This document shows positions 25,082-33,362 of a stretch of 64,000 nt of DNA, piece after piece. The DNA is from Caldimicrobium sp964493015 (GTDB lineage Bacteria > Desulfobacterota > Thermodesulfobacteria > Thermodesulfobacteriales > Thermodesulfobacteriaceae), in NCBI GenBank assembly GCA_964493015.1, contig CAZBLU010000002.1, positions 1-64,000 on the forward strand. The letters run 5' to 3'. The position numbers and the translations under genes were made by a program. How positions within the stretch are numbered: position 1 is the first letter of the stretch; every line of letters begins with the position of its first letter. The notes beneath the pieces were generated by a model. That model saw nothing but the letters and a program-made list of their open reading frames with translations. It had not been told where the DNA came from and ran no database searches.

Positions 25082-25450
25082 ATGCCTACTCAGCAAGAGG
25101 CTAAATTTAAAAAACCTCAAAGCCTGTCCTCTGAAGAAAGAGAAAAACTTATCCACAGAATTAAAAATCTCTTGCAACAGAGAGAAGACATCCTATTTGC
25201 CTATCTTTTTGGTCCCTTTGCTGAAGGAGGTCCTTTTAGGGATATTGATCTTGCCCTTGGGGGAAGGGAACCTTTTACCTTAGGGGCTCTTTTTGAGCTA
25301 AACGAACTCTTAGAAAAGGAGTTATTTAGTAGAAGAATAGTGCCTTTTAGTAGAGAAGTGGAGCTGAGGACAGACCTTATAGAAAGATGTTCTCGCCTTT
25401 ATCCTGAATATGTGTTCTTTTGTAGACTCTTTTTACACATAGGAATATAG
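25082..25450 (+). CDS. MntA-like minimal nucleotidyltransferase (antitoxin), divergent motif
   Basis: The 122-residue product has the MNT core FGPFAEGGPFRDIDLAL. Canonical MNTs read GS-x10-DxD; here Pro replaces Ser, the gap is two residues shorter, and DID is kept. A second acidic residue appears in VELRTD rather than the usual third Asp. In known MntA/HepT systems the MNT AMPylates a tyrosine of the HEPN toxin to silence it. Motif loss may weaken catalysis. It lies between leuC (4 bp) and a HepT-like gene (11 bp). Confidence 0.75.
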   Translation: MPTQQEAKFKKPQSLSSEEREKLIHRIKNLLQQREDILFAYLFGPFAEGGPFRDIDLALGGREPFTLGALFELNELLEKELFSRRIVPFSREVELRTDLIERCSRLYPEYVFFCRLFLHIGI

Positions 25451-25461
25451 CTCAGGAACTT

Positions 25462-25830
25462 ATGACTATTAATAGGAAAAAAATTGAGCAAAATGTAAAA
25501 GACCTCTTAGAGGCCTATTATGTTATAGACCATTTAACTAACTCGCCCTTAGAGGAAACCCTTCAAAACATAGCGCAGCGCTGGTCCCTGAGATATGCTT
25601 TAATCCTGGCAGTAGAGGCCATAAGCACGATTTTAACACATCTCCTAAGCAAGGTCTACGGGATTTCATATAACTCTTACAGAGATGGTATAGAAAAGGC
25701 CGTGAAAAAAGGAATAATTAGCGAAGATGTGGGAATTCCTATTAAAGGACTCATCTCACTCAGAAATTTATTGATCCATGGTTATTGGGAAATTAATGAT
25801 ACAAATAATTTATTGAAGGAGGCTCTATGA
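25462..25830 (+). CDS. HepT-like (DUF86/HEPN) RNase toxin
   Basis: A 122-residue helical protein with the toxin signature RNLLIHGYW near the C-terminus, an intact R-x4-H-x-Y. In HepT the Arg and His cut RNA and the Tyr is the AMPylation target. The partner MNT is directly upstream. Its stop codon overlaps the leuD ATG by four bases (ATGA), so leuD translation may depend on that of the toxin. Family assignment is strong; toxicity in this host is inferred. Confidence 0.82.
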   Translation: MTINRKKIEQNVKDLLEAYYVIDHLTNSPLEETLQNIAQRWSLRYALILAVEAISTILTHLLSKVYGISYNSYRDGIEKAVKKGIISEDVGIPIKGLISLRNLLIHGYWEINDTNNLLKEAL

Positions 25831-26330
25831 TTAGGGGAAAAGTTTGGAGATTTGGAGATAATGTGGATACGGACGTAATTATTCCAGCAAGATATTTGAA
25901 CACCACTGATCCAGAAGAACTGGCTAAACATTGTATGGAAGATGCAGATCCAGAATTTGCAAAAAAGGTAAAAAAGGGCGACATAATGGTTGCAGGGAGA
26001 AACTTTGGGTGTGGCTCCTCTCGAGAACATGCTCCTATTGCTATTAAGGCCTCAGGGATTTCCTGTGTAGTTGCTGAATCCTTTGCCCGAATCTTTTACC
26101 GAAATGCCTTTAATACAGGACTGCTCATTATTGAATGTCCTGAAGCTGCTAAAGAGGCAGAAACAGGAGATGAACTGGAAATTGATATTGAGACAGGAAA
26201 AATAATTAATCACACAAAGGGAAAAACCTATATAATAAAACCTTTACCCATTTTTATGAAACAAATTCTTGAAGATGGAGGATTAATACCACATATAATG
26301 AAAAAATTTGAAGCAAAATGCAAGGTATAA
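25827..26330 (+). CDS. leuD: 3-isopropylmalate dehydratase small subunit
   Basis: The 167-residue swivel subunit of isopropylmalate isomerase, short form, matching the short LeuC. It has RFGDNVDTDVIIPARYL, FGCGSSREHAPIAI and the C-terminal IIKPLP. The start at 25827 lies within the upstream toxin gene's stop region, with AAGGAGG placed just before it in the coding sequence of hepT. The next gene begins at the base after its stop. Leucine synthesis is thus physically framed by HEPN/MNT genes. Confidence 0.95.
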   Translation: MIRGKVWRFGDNVDTDVIIPARYLNTTDPEELAKHCMEDADPEFAKKVKKGDIMVAGRNFGCGSSREHAPIAIKASGISCVVAESFARIFYRNAFNTGLLIIECPEAAKEAETGDELEIDIETGKIINHTKGKTYIIKPLPIFMKQILEDGGLIPHIMKKFEAKCKV

Positions 26331-26762
26331 ATGATTAAGAAATTGCTAAAGAAGAGTGAGTGGGATAGATATTACAGACAGGCAAGGCATAATTATGAAT
26401 CGGCTAAGAGAGATTATGAGTATGGCGATTATGCTTGGGCCTGTTTTAAGGCACAGCAGGCTGGAGAGATTTTATTGAAAGGCTTTTTAAGAGCCCTTGG
26501 GAAATTTTGCACAGGTCATTCTATATACAATTTATTATTATCTTTAGAAGAGCTTTATGAAGTTCCTGAGGACATTAAGACCTGTAGTAAAATACTTGAC
26601 AAGGCTTATATACCGACCAGATATCCAGATGCCCATATGTTTGGAGCTCCCTTTGAGCTCTATTCCAAAGAAGAGGTAAGACAATTTTTTGACTGTGTGG
26701 AGAGGCTCTTTCAGTTTATTGAGGAATTATATGGGGATATCCAAAAGTCTCAGGGCCTATAA
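26331..26762 (+). CDS. HEPN-domain protein (PF05168 type)
   Basis: The 143 residues fit the HEPN group paired with nucleotidyltransferases: YYRQARHNYESAKRDYEYGDYAWACFKAQQAGE, then GHSIYNLLLSL and AYIPTRYPDAH near the end. This is a different HEPN subfamily from the DUF86/HepT protein encoded just upstream, and the RNase R-x4-6-H motif is not evident. It may bind nucleotides or act as substrate for the following MNT. The gene starts directly after leuD and overlaps the MNT gene by 32 bp. Confidence 0.8.
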   Translation: MIKKLLKKSEWDRYYRQARHNYESAKRDYEYGDYAWACFKAQQAGEILLKGFLRALGKFCTGHSIYNLLLSLEELYEVPEDIKTCSKILDKAYIPTRYPDAHMFGAPFELYSKEEVRQFFDCVERLFQFIEELYGDIQKSQGL

Positions 26763-27087
26763 GGAAAGGGGCTTTCAAAAGGCCTTAGAAGAGGTCAGAA
26801 ACTACTTAAAGGGCCTTGGGCTTGTAAAATATAAAGCTATTCTTTTTGGTTCCTATGCCAGAGGTGACTTTTCAGAGGGTAGTGATATAGATCTTTTGAT
26901 TATCTCAGATGAGTTACCTGAAGATCTTAGAGCTAGGCTTGACTTCCTCTTTTTAAAGAGAGACCTTGCCCCAAGGGTGGAACCTATTGGGTGGACTAAG
27001 AGGGAATATGAACTTAGAAAGGAAGCTGAAGACCCCTTTATTGAACTCATAGAAAGCGAAGGGATAGTTCTATGGGACAATCTATAA
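26731..27087 (+). CDS. Minimal nucleotidyltransferase (MNT) with intact motif
   Basis: About 118 residues with the full GS-x10-DxD motif, GSYARGDFSEGSDIDLL, and a later acidic stretch (PRVEPIGWT). I choose the ATG at 26731 because GAGG lies 9 bp upstream; a longer frame opens at 26689 inside the HEPN gene. It forms a HEPN-MNT pair with the previous gene, in the opposite order to the first pair. It overlaps mazG by 16 bp. The likely reaction is nucleotidyl transfer to the HEPN partner. Confidence 0.82.
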   Translation: MGISKSLRAYKERGFQKALEEVRNYLKGLGLVKYKAILFGSYARGDFSEGSDIDLLIISDELPEDLRARLDFLFLKRDLAPRVEPIGWTKREYELRKEAEDPFIELIESEGIVLWDNL

Positions 27088-27869
27088 ATTTTCAATTTTT
27101 AACCCCTGCTGATCTCAGCGCACTTTACGAGGTGATAGTCGCTTTGCGAGGAGAAGGGGGCTGTCCCTGGGACAAAAAGCAAACTCCAGAAAGTCTAAAA
27201 AAATATCTTCTGGAAGAAACTTATGAGGTGCTTGAGGCCATTGATAAAGGTTACCCCTTAGAGATTATGGAGGAACTGGGGGATCTTCTCTTTCTCACTC
27301 TCTTTATCATCTATCTCTATGAAGAGAGGAGGGATTTTACCCTTAAAAATCTTGTCTATAACACCTTTAATAAAATGGTATCAAGACATCCCCATGTTTT
27401 TGGTGAGAAAATAGTTCAGTCCGCTGAAGAAGTCTTAAAAAACTGGCAAAAAATAAAGGAAAAAGAAGGCAAAGGGGATTCTGTTCTGGGCAACATACCT
27501 AAAAGCATGCCTGCCCTTCAGAGGGCCTTTAGAATAGGGGAAAGGGCTGGAAGAGTTGGTTTTGATTGGTCAAAACCAGAAGAGGTCTTAAAAAAGGTCT
27601 ATGAGGAATTAAGAGAGGTTGAGGAGGCTCTGGCAGAGAATTCGCAAATAAAAATTAAAGAAGAATTAGGGGATCTACTCTTTGCTATAGCCAACCTTTC
27701 CAGAAAGCTAAATCTCAATCCCGAAGAGGTGTTAAGGGAAGCAGTAGAAAAGTTTGAGAAAAGATTTAGGGCCATGGAGACTGAAATCAAAGCCATGGGA
27801 CGGGAGTTAAGAGAACTCAGTCTTGAAGAAATGGATACAATTTGGGAAAGCTTAAAAGAGAAAGATTGA
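27072..27869 (+). CDS. mazG: Nucleoside triphosphate pyrophosphohydrolase MazG
   Basis: It hydrolyses NTPs/dNTPs to NMP and PPi. The 265 residues hold the two tandem MazG domains of the E. coli type: GGCPWDKKQTPESLKKYLLEE with EELGDLLF, then VYEELREVEEAL with EELGDLLFAI. The E-x2-E...E-x2-D metal-binding sets look intact. In E. coli mazG follows the mazEF toxin-antitoxin genes; here it overlaps an MNT gene, a comparable placement. The end is 9 bp before an ABC ATPase gene. Confidence 0.95.
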   Translation: MGQSINFQFLTPADLSALYEVIVALRGEGGCPWDKKQTPESLKKYLLEETYEVLEAIDKGYPLEIMEELGDLLFLTLFIIYLYEERRDFTLKNLVYNTFNKMVSRHPHVFGEKIVQSAEEVLKNWQKIKEKEGKGDSVLGNIPKSMPALQRAFRIGERAGRVGFDWSKPEEVLKKVYEELREVEEALAENSQIKIKEELGDLLFAIANLSRKLNLNPEEVLREAVEKFEKRFRAMETEIKAMGRELRELSLEEMDTIWESLKEKD

Positions 27870-27878
27870 TACAGAAAA

Positions 27879-28598
27879 ATGATAAGAATCAAAAATCTTT
27901 ATTACCAGATAAATGGAAAAGTGGTTTTGGAAGATATTAATCTGGAGGTGTCAAAAGGCGATTTTTTGGCTATCATTGGACCAAATGGTGGAGGTAAAAG
28001 CACTTTAATTAGATGTCTTCTTGGTTTTATCAAACCTCAAAAAGGGGAAATCTTTCTTTGGGAGACTAAATTAGAGGACTTTAGAGAGTGGTATAAAATA
28101 GGTTATGTTCCCCAAAGGGCTGGTAAGGAACTGAGTTCACTCATCCCTCTCACTGTGAAGGAATTTTTACAATTACCTTCTTCTTGGTATCACACGAGAA
28201 TAGAAAGAGACTATCTTTACTTCCTAATAGAAAAGTTTGGCCTTACTCACCTATTGAGTAAAAAAATCTATCAGCTTTCTTTTGGGCAACTCCAGAGGGC
28301 TTATATTGTGAGGGCCCTATCCCTTAAGCCAGAGCTTTTAATCCTTGATGAGCCCTCTGTTGGTTTGGATTTTATCTTGCAAGAGGTCTTTTACCAATTT
28401 CTCTCTGAATTTCACCAAAAGGGGCTAACTATCATACTTATTACGCATGAAACCTGGCTTGTGAGCAAAGAGGTTAACAAAATTGCCTGTCTCAATCAAA
28501 AACTCTACTTTCACGGTGAACATAAAGACTTTTGTGTCTTTGCCGAAAAAGAGGCCTATGGTTTTCCCTTTCACCGTATAGAACACACCCATTGGTAA
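27879..28598 (+). CDS. Metal-type ABC transporter ATPase (ZnuC/MntB-like)
   Basis: The 239 residues show Walker A GPNGGGKST, the Q-loop GYVPQRAG, a slightly altered signature LSFGQLQRAYIVRAL (Phe-Gly for Gly-Gly), Walker B LLILDEPSVGLD and the switch His in LITHE. It resembles ATPases of the zinc/manganese ABC-3 family. The permease follows with a TAATG overlap. No substrate-binding protein gene lies next to it, so this partner must be elsewhere. Confidence 0.88.
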   Translation: MIRIKNLYYQINGKVVLEDINLEVSKGDFLAIIGPNGGGKSTLIRCLLGFIKPQKGEIFLWETKLEDFREWYKIGYVPQRAGKELSSLIPLTVKEFLQLPSSWYHTRIERDYLYFLIEKFGLTHLLSKKIYQLSFGQLQRAYIVRALSLKPELLILDEPSVGLDFILQEVFYQFLSEFHQKGLTIILITHETWLVSKEVNKIACLNQKLYFHGEHKDFCVFAEKEAYGFPFHRIEHTHW

Positions 28599-29407
28599 TG
28601 ATGGAAAACCTCTTCTTCTATTTAGCTCTTTTTAAATGGGGTTTACTTGCTGGCTTAAGTTATGCCCTTGCCTCTTCCCTAACAGCACCCTATCTCCTTC
28701 TCCAAAGGAATGCCCTTTTTCCTCATGCCCTTACTCACCTATTACTATTAGCCCTCCTTAGTCTTTCCATACTTAGCCACTATATACCCAATACTTTGCA
28801 CTTTCTCTTTCTCCTCTTTATGACCCTTCTGTTAACGGGTTTAATCTATCTTTTAGTTCAAGAATTAAACCTCTATGAAGATACAGCTACCTCTCTCATT
28901 ACTCACCTTTCCTTGGGGTTGGCTTTGCTGCTGGCAAGCTTAAGTTCTCAATACGATGCCACTTTACTAAACTATCTCTTTGGCTCCCTCATAACTGTAG
29001 AAAAAAAAGAGGCTTTTGAGGGTCTTTTGGTTTTAATTATTACTCTCTTTACCTTTTGGAGGCAAAGAGAGCTCTGGCTTACCTCTGGCATAGACAGAGA
29101 AGTTCCAGGCCTTAATTTGAGAAAAGGACAACTTCTACTTTTATTAATGATAACCCTTCAGGTCATTGTGGGTGTAAAGCTTATGGGGGCCCTTCTTGTA
29201 TCTTCCTTTTTCGTCTTTAGCCCAACCCTTGCCTTAAAGATAGCTCCATCTTTTACCCCAGTTGTGCCCTTAACAGCCCTATTCAATGTGGCTGCCCTTA
29301 TATCTGGTTTCCTTCTCTCCATGAGATTAGATATTCCCTTTTCCGCATCTGCTATTATATTTATGGGGCTATATCTGGTAATACTCTTTATAGCGAGAAA
29401 GAAATGA
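28598..29407 (+). CDS. Metal-type ABC-3 family permease (ZnuB-like)
   Basis: About 269 residues, almost entirely hydrophobic with around eight predicted membrane helices, as in ABC-3 permeases for Zn, Mn or Fe. The start is placed at 28598 where the ATG shares an A with the ATPase stop (TAATG); an earlier in-frame start would overlap by 66 bp. LRKGQLLLLLMITLQVIVGVKLMGALLV resembles the conserved C-terminal part of the family. The substrate metal cannot be told from sequence. It overlaps the TatD gene by four bases. Confidence 0.85.
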   Translation: MMENLFFYLALFKWGLLAGLSYALASSLTAPYLLLQRNALFPHALTHLLLLALLSLSILSHYIPNTLHFLFLLFMTLLLTGLIYLLVQELNLYEDTATSLITHLSLGLALLLASLSSQYDATLLNYLFGSLITVEKKEAFEGLLVLIITLFTFWRQRELWLTSGIDREVPGLNLRKGQLLLLLMITLQVIVGVKLMGALLVSSFFVFSPTLALKIAPSFTPVVPLTALFNVAALISGFLLSMRLDIPFSASAIIFMGLYLVILFIARKK

Positions 29408-30171
29408 GGCTAATTGATACCCATGCCCATTTAAACCTACCTGAGTTTAAAAGGGATCTTCAGGAAGTTCTTGACCGAGCTATAAAGGCAGGGATTATTA
29501 AAATCCTTGTAGTAGGTATAGACAGAAAAACAGGAAATAAAGCCCTCGAGCTAAAGGCTATGTATCCTCATCTCATTGAGGTTGCCCTTGGCTTTCATCC
29601 CCATGAGGTAAAAAAATTGAAAGAGGAGGACTATCAATGGCTTGAAAAAAATATTTCTCAAGCTGTAGCTATAGGGGAAATAGGGCTTGATTTTGTCAAA
29701 GAATATTCTCCCAGGGATGAACAAATAAAACACTTTGAAAGGCTTTTAGAGCTCGCTAAAAGATTCCAAAAGCCCGTCATTCTACACCTAAGAGGTGATC
29801 TCTCCTTTTGGAACTACGCTCTTCACTTTTTGGAAAATTTTAGAGACCTTCCCTTTCTCTTTCACTGTTTTACGGCAGACCAAGAAGTGGCCTTTAAGAT
29901 CCTGAATCTTAATAGTCTTATCTCCCTTCCTGGAGTCCTTACATACAATAATGCAGAAAATTTAAGAAAAGCGGCAAAGGCTATTCCTTTGGAAAGACTC
30001 GTTTTAGAGACAGATTGTCCCTTTCTCTCCCCAATGCCTATGAGAGGTAAGCGGAATGAACCTGCCTTCCTTCTTTATACGGCACAGAAACTGGCTGAAA
30101 TAAAGGAAATCCCTCTTGAAGAGATAGCCGAAATTACCACCCAAAATGCCCTAAATTTTTTGGGATTATAG
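29404..30171 (+). CDS. TatD-family metal-dependent DNase
   Basis: The 255 residues have the TIM-barrel hydrolase motifs of TatD: DTHAHLN at the N-terminus, GEIGLDF, PVILHLRG, FHCFTAD and LETDCPFLSP. These supply the metal-binding His, Glu and Asp residues. TatD-type enzymes act on DNA ends and in quality control; the precise cellular role is not settled. The ATGA overlap with the permease suggests cotranscription, though the two functions are unrelated. Confidence 0.92.
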   Translation: MRLIDTHAHLNLPEFKRDLQEVLDRAIKAGIIKILVVGIDRKTGNKALELKAMYPHLIEVALGFHPHEVKKLKEEDYQWLEKNISQAVAIGEIGLDFVKEYSPRDEQIKHFERLLELAKRFQKPVILHLRGDLSFWNYALHFLENFRDLPFLFHCFTADQEVAFKILNLNSLISLPGVLTYNNAENLRKAAKAIPLERLVLETDCPFLSPMPMRGKRNEPAFLLYTAQKLAEIKEIPLEEIAEITTQNALNFLGL

Positions 30172-30205
30172 TAATATACTCAGGAACCAAAGGAGGTATA
30201 GGGTT

Positions 30206-31996
30206 ATGAGACTTAAAAGGACCCATTTTATTGGAGATATCAATCATAATTTAATAGGGAAAGAGCTCACTGTATGTGGTTGGATATTGCGCAGACGAGA
30301 TCATGGTGGGGTCATTTTTATTGACCTGAGAGATAGGAGTGGTCTTCTGCAGGTAGTCTTTGAAGAGGGAATTAGAGCTGAAATTCATAAATTGGCTGAC
30401 ACCTTGAGAAATGAATATGTAGTATCAGTAAGGGGAATTTTAAGGAGACGTCCCCCTGGTATGGAAAACCCTAAAATTCCTACAGGAGAAGTTGAACTTG
30501 TGGGTACAGATTTAGAGATCCATAATACCTCCCCTACCCCTCCTTTCCCCATGGATGAGGATCTTAGTGAGATCTCGGAAGCCTTGAGACTAAGGTATCG
30601 CTACTTAGAGATGCGGGCCCTTAATGGGCATCAGCCCTTTATCTTCAGACACAGAGTAAATCAAGCTATAAGGGAATTCTTAGATTCCAGGGGATTCTTA
30701 GAGATTGAAACCCCCTATTTGACCAAAAGCACTCCCGAGGGAGCAAGAGACTACCTTGTTCCCAGTAGGCTCTATCCAGGAAAATTCTATGCCTTGCCCC
30801 AATCTCCCCAGTTATTTAAACAGATTCTTATGGTAGCAGGCTTTGAGAGGTATTATCAAATTGTGCGTTGTTTTAGAGACGAAGATCTTCGAGCTGATCG
30901 CCAACCTGAGTTTACTCAACTTGATTTAGAGATGAGCTTTGTTACAGAAGAAGATGTTATGAACTTAGTAGAGGAACTTATTGCTTATCTCTTTGAAAAG
31001 ACCTTAGGGATTAGTGTCTCCCTTCCTTTTCCAAGGCTAAGTTATCAAGAGGCTGTATCTCTCTATGGAACTGATAGGCCAGACTTGCGTTTTGGCCTGC
31101 CTTTAAAGGATGTAAGCGCGGTCGCTAAAAATTCACAATTTCAGGTCTTTCAGGTGGCTATAGCCAAAGGTGGCCTGGTCAAGGGATTAAAGGCGCCTGC
31201 CCACTTTTCCAGAAAAGAGCTTGAAGATTTGACTACTCGAGCTCAGGAATTAGGAGCCAAAGGGCTTGCCTGGATTAAGTATACCAAGTATGCGCCTTCT
31301 TTTGAAGAAAAATGGAGTTCTCCTATTGTAAAATTCTTCTCAAGAGAACATTTAGAGGCCTTAGAGAGGATCTTTGAGTTACAGGAAGAGAAAGCTACCC
31401 TTTTCTTTGTAGCAGACTCTCAGGAAATTGTACACAGTGTCCTTGGAGAGTTAAGAAAACTCTTAGCACAGAAACTTGCCTTAATACCTGAAAGGGAATT
31501 CAAATTTGTCTGGGTAATTGATTTTCCTCTCTTTGAGTGGGACGAGGCGGAAAATCGCATAGTGGCTGTGCACCATCCCTTTACCCATCCCAAGCTTGAA
31601 GATTTAGATCTTTTGGAACAAGACCCACTCAAGGTGCGTTCACGGGCCTATGATATAGTTCTCAATGGCGTAGAAATTGGAGGAGGAAGCATTCGTATTC
31701 ATAGAAGAGAACTTCAGGAGAAAATTTTTAAGATCCTCGGTATTTCGGAGGAGGAGGCAGAAGAGAAGTTTGGTTTTCTCCTTCAGGCCTTAGAATATGG
31801 AGCACCTCCTCATGGAGGCCTGGCCTTTGGCCTTGATAGACTGATTATGCTCATGCTTGGAAGGAAGAGCATTAGAGAGGTTATAGCCTTTCCTAAAACA
31901 CAGAGAGGTCAATGTCTTTTAACTGGAGCCCCAAGTAAAGTTAGAATTGAACAGATTTTAGAACTACACCTACTTCCAGGCTGGGAAAGGGAGTAG
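30206..31996 (+). CDS. aspS: Aspartyl-tRNA synthetase (bacterial type)
   Basis: It charges tRNA-Asp. The 596 residues contain an N-terminal OB-fold (VCGWILRRRDHGGVIFIDLRD), class II motif 2 (FRDEDLRADRQPEFTQLD), the bacterial GAD insertion (about 290-420) and motif 3 (GLAFGLDRLIMLM). Whether it is discriminating or also mischarges tRNA-Asn is not obvious by eye; no asnS or gatCAB lies in the window. A strong AAAGGAGGT ribosome site fixes the start. Confidence 0.97.
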   Translation: MRLKRTHFIGDINHNLIGKELTVCGWILRRRDHGGVIFIDLRDRSGLLQVVFEEGIRAEIHKLADTLRNEYVVSVRGILRRRPPGMENPKIPTGEVELVGTDLEIHNTSPTPPFPMDEDLSEISEALRLRYRYLEMRALNGHQPFIFRHRVNQAIREFLDSRGFLEIETPYLTKSTPEGARDYLVPSRLYPGKFYALPQSPQLFKQILMVAGFERYYQIVRCFRDEDLRADRQPEFTQLDLEMSFVTEEDVMNLVEELIAYLFEKTLGISVSLPFPRLSYQEAVSLYGTDRPDLRFGLPLKDVSAVAKNSQFQVFQVAIAKGGLVKGLKAPAHFSRKELEDLTTRAQELGAKGLAWIKYTKYAPSFEEKWSSPIVKFFSREHLEALERIFELQEEKATLFFVADSQEIVHSVLGELRKLLAQKLALIPEREFKFVWVIDFPLFEWDEAENRIVAVHHPFTHPKLEDLDLLEQDPLKVRSRAYDIVLNGVEIGGGSIRIHRRELQEKIFKILGISEEEAEEKFGFLLQALEYGAPPHGGLAFGLDRLIMLMLGRKSIREVIAFPKTQRGQCLLTGAPSKVRIEQILELHLLPGWERE

Positions 31997-32058
31997 ATAA
32001 ACTTTTAATTTTAGGAAAATAGAGTATTATTATTTTGTCTAAAGGTAAGGAGGAGATT

Positions 32059-33351
32059 ATGCCTGCTTTAGTTGTGGTAGGCACTCAATGGGGAGATGAA
32101 GGCAAGGGCAAGATTGTAGATGTTCTTACTGAGAAGGCCGATTATGTAGTTCGCTTTCAAGGTGGTAACAATGCTGGGCACACCTTAGTAATCAATCAAA
32201 GAAAATACATTCTACATCTTATCCCTTCTGGAATCTTTCATCCCCAAACTATTTGCCTTATAGGAAATGGAGTGGTAGTGGATCCAGAGGTATTAATTCA
32301 GGAGATGGAAAAGCTCAAAGCAGAAAACATAGACCTTTCTCCTAAGAAACTTAAAATAAGTGAAAGGGCCCATGCTATTATGCCCTATCACAAGGCCTTG
32401 GACATAGCCCGTGAGGCCAAAGCTCAAAAAAATAAAATTGGCACCACAGGACGGGGTATAGGCCCTTGTTATGAAGACAAAGTAGGAAGGCGTGGCTTTA
32501 GACTCATAGATCTCACTAAGCCAGAATTTTTCAAGGAAAAACTAAAAAGGGTGCTTGAGGAAAAAAATTTTCAACTTCAATATCTTGGAGCTGAGCCCTT
32601 AAAATTCGAGGATATATATGAGAAATATTTAGAGTTTGGAAGTTACCTGAAACCCTATCTTTGTGATACCTCTCAACTACTCTGGGAGGCCCTCCAAAAG
32701 GGGGCCAATGTCCTTTTTGAAGGGGCCCAGGGGACCTTTTTGGATATTGATTATGGCACCTATCCTTATGTTACCTCCTCAAACACTTTGGCAGGTAACG
32801 CCTGCACAGGAAGTGGCCTCGGACCTACGAAAATCACTGAGGTCTTAGGAATTATGAAGGCCTATACTACGAGGGTGGGAGAAGGTCCATTCCCAACAGA
32901 ACAAATTAACTCCCTTGGAGAATTTCTCAGAGAAAAAGGAGGGGAATATGGAGCAACCACAGGGAGACCAAGGAGATGTGGTTGGCTCGATTTGGTCATG
33001 GTCAAAAGAGCTATTCAACTTAATGGCATTACCTCATTAGCTCTTACTAAACTTGATGTGCTTTCTGGGTTGGACACAATCAAACTTTGCGTGGGCTATA
33101 AAATAGGCTCTCAAGTAATCGATTCCTTTCCAAGCACACTCGATGACCTTGCCAAAGTAGAACCAATTTACGAGGATTTACCTGGTTGGAAAGAAGATCT
33201 CTCTCAGATCTACGATTTTTCCCAATTACCAAAGGAAGCTAAGCTCTATCTTCAGAGGATTGAGGAGTATTTAGGAGTGCCTATAGTTATAGTAAGCACA
33301 GGGCCTGCTCGGGAAAACTTCTTCTACTTAAGAGATAAGTCCTTTTTTTAG
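32059..33351 (+). CDS. purA: Adenylosuccinate synthetase
   Basis: It makes adenylosuccinate from IMP, Asp and GTP in AMP synthesis. The roughly 430 residues have the signature GTQWGDEGKGKIVD, QGGNNAGHT, GTTGRGIGP, EGAQGTFLDIDYGTYP and TTGRPRRCGWLD. The start is the ATG at 32059 behind AAGGAGGAG; an in-frame TTG at 32035 lacks such a site and would add eight residues not expected in the family. It follows aspS by about 60 bp. Confidence 0.97.
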   Translation: MPALVVVGTQWGDEGKGKIVDVLTEKADYVVRFQGGNNAGHTLVINQRKYILHLIPSGIFHPQTICLIGNGVVVDPEVLIQEMEKLKAENIDLSPKKLKISERAHAIMPYHKALDIAREAKAQKNKIGTTGRGIGPCYEDKVGRRGFRLIDLTKPEFFKEKLKRVLEEKNFQLQYLGAEPLKFEDIYEKYLEFGSYLKPYLCDTSQLLWEALQKGANVLFEGAQGTFLDIDYGTYPYVTSSNTLAGNACTGSGLGPTKITEVLGIMKAYTTRVGEGPFPTEQINSLGEFLREKGGEYGATTGRPRRCGWLDLVMVKRAIQLNGITSLALTKLDVLSGLDTIKLCVGYKIGSQVIDSFPSTLDDLAKVEPIYEDLPGWKEDLSQIYDFSQLPKEAKLYLQRIEEYLGVPIVIVSTGPARENFFYLRDKSFF

Positions 33352-33362
33352 GACCCTATTAG

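Noticed and set aside
26689..26730. Upstream start for the second MNT
   Set aside because: It lacks a ribosome site and would extend the overlap with the HEPN gene; the ATG at 26731 has GAGG at correct spacing.
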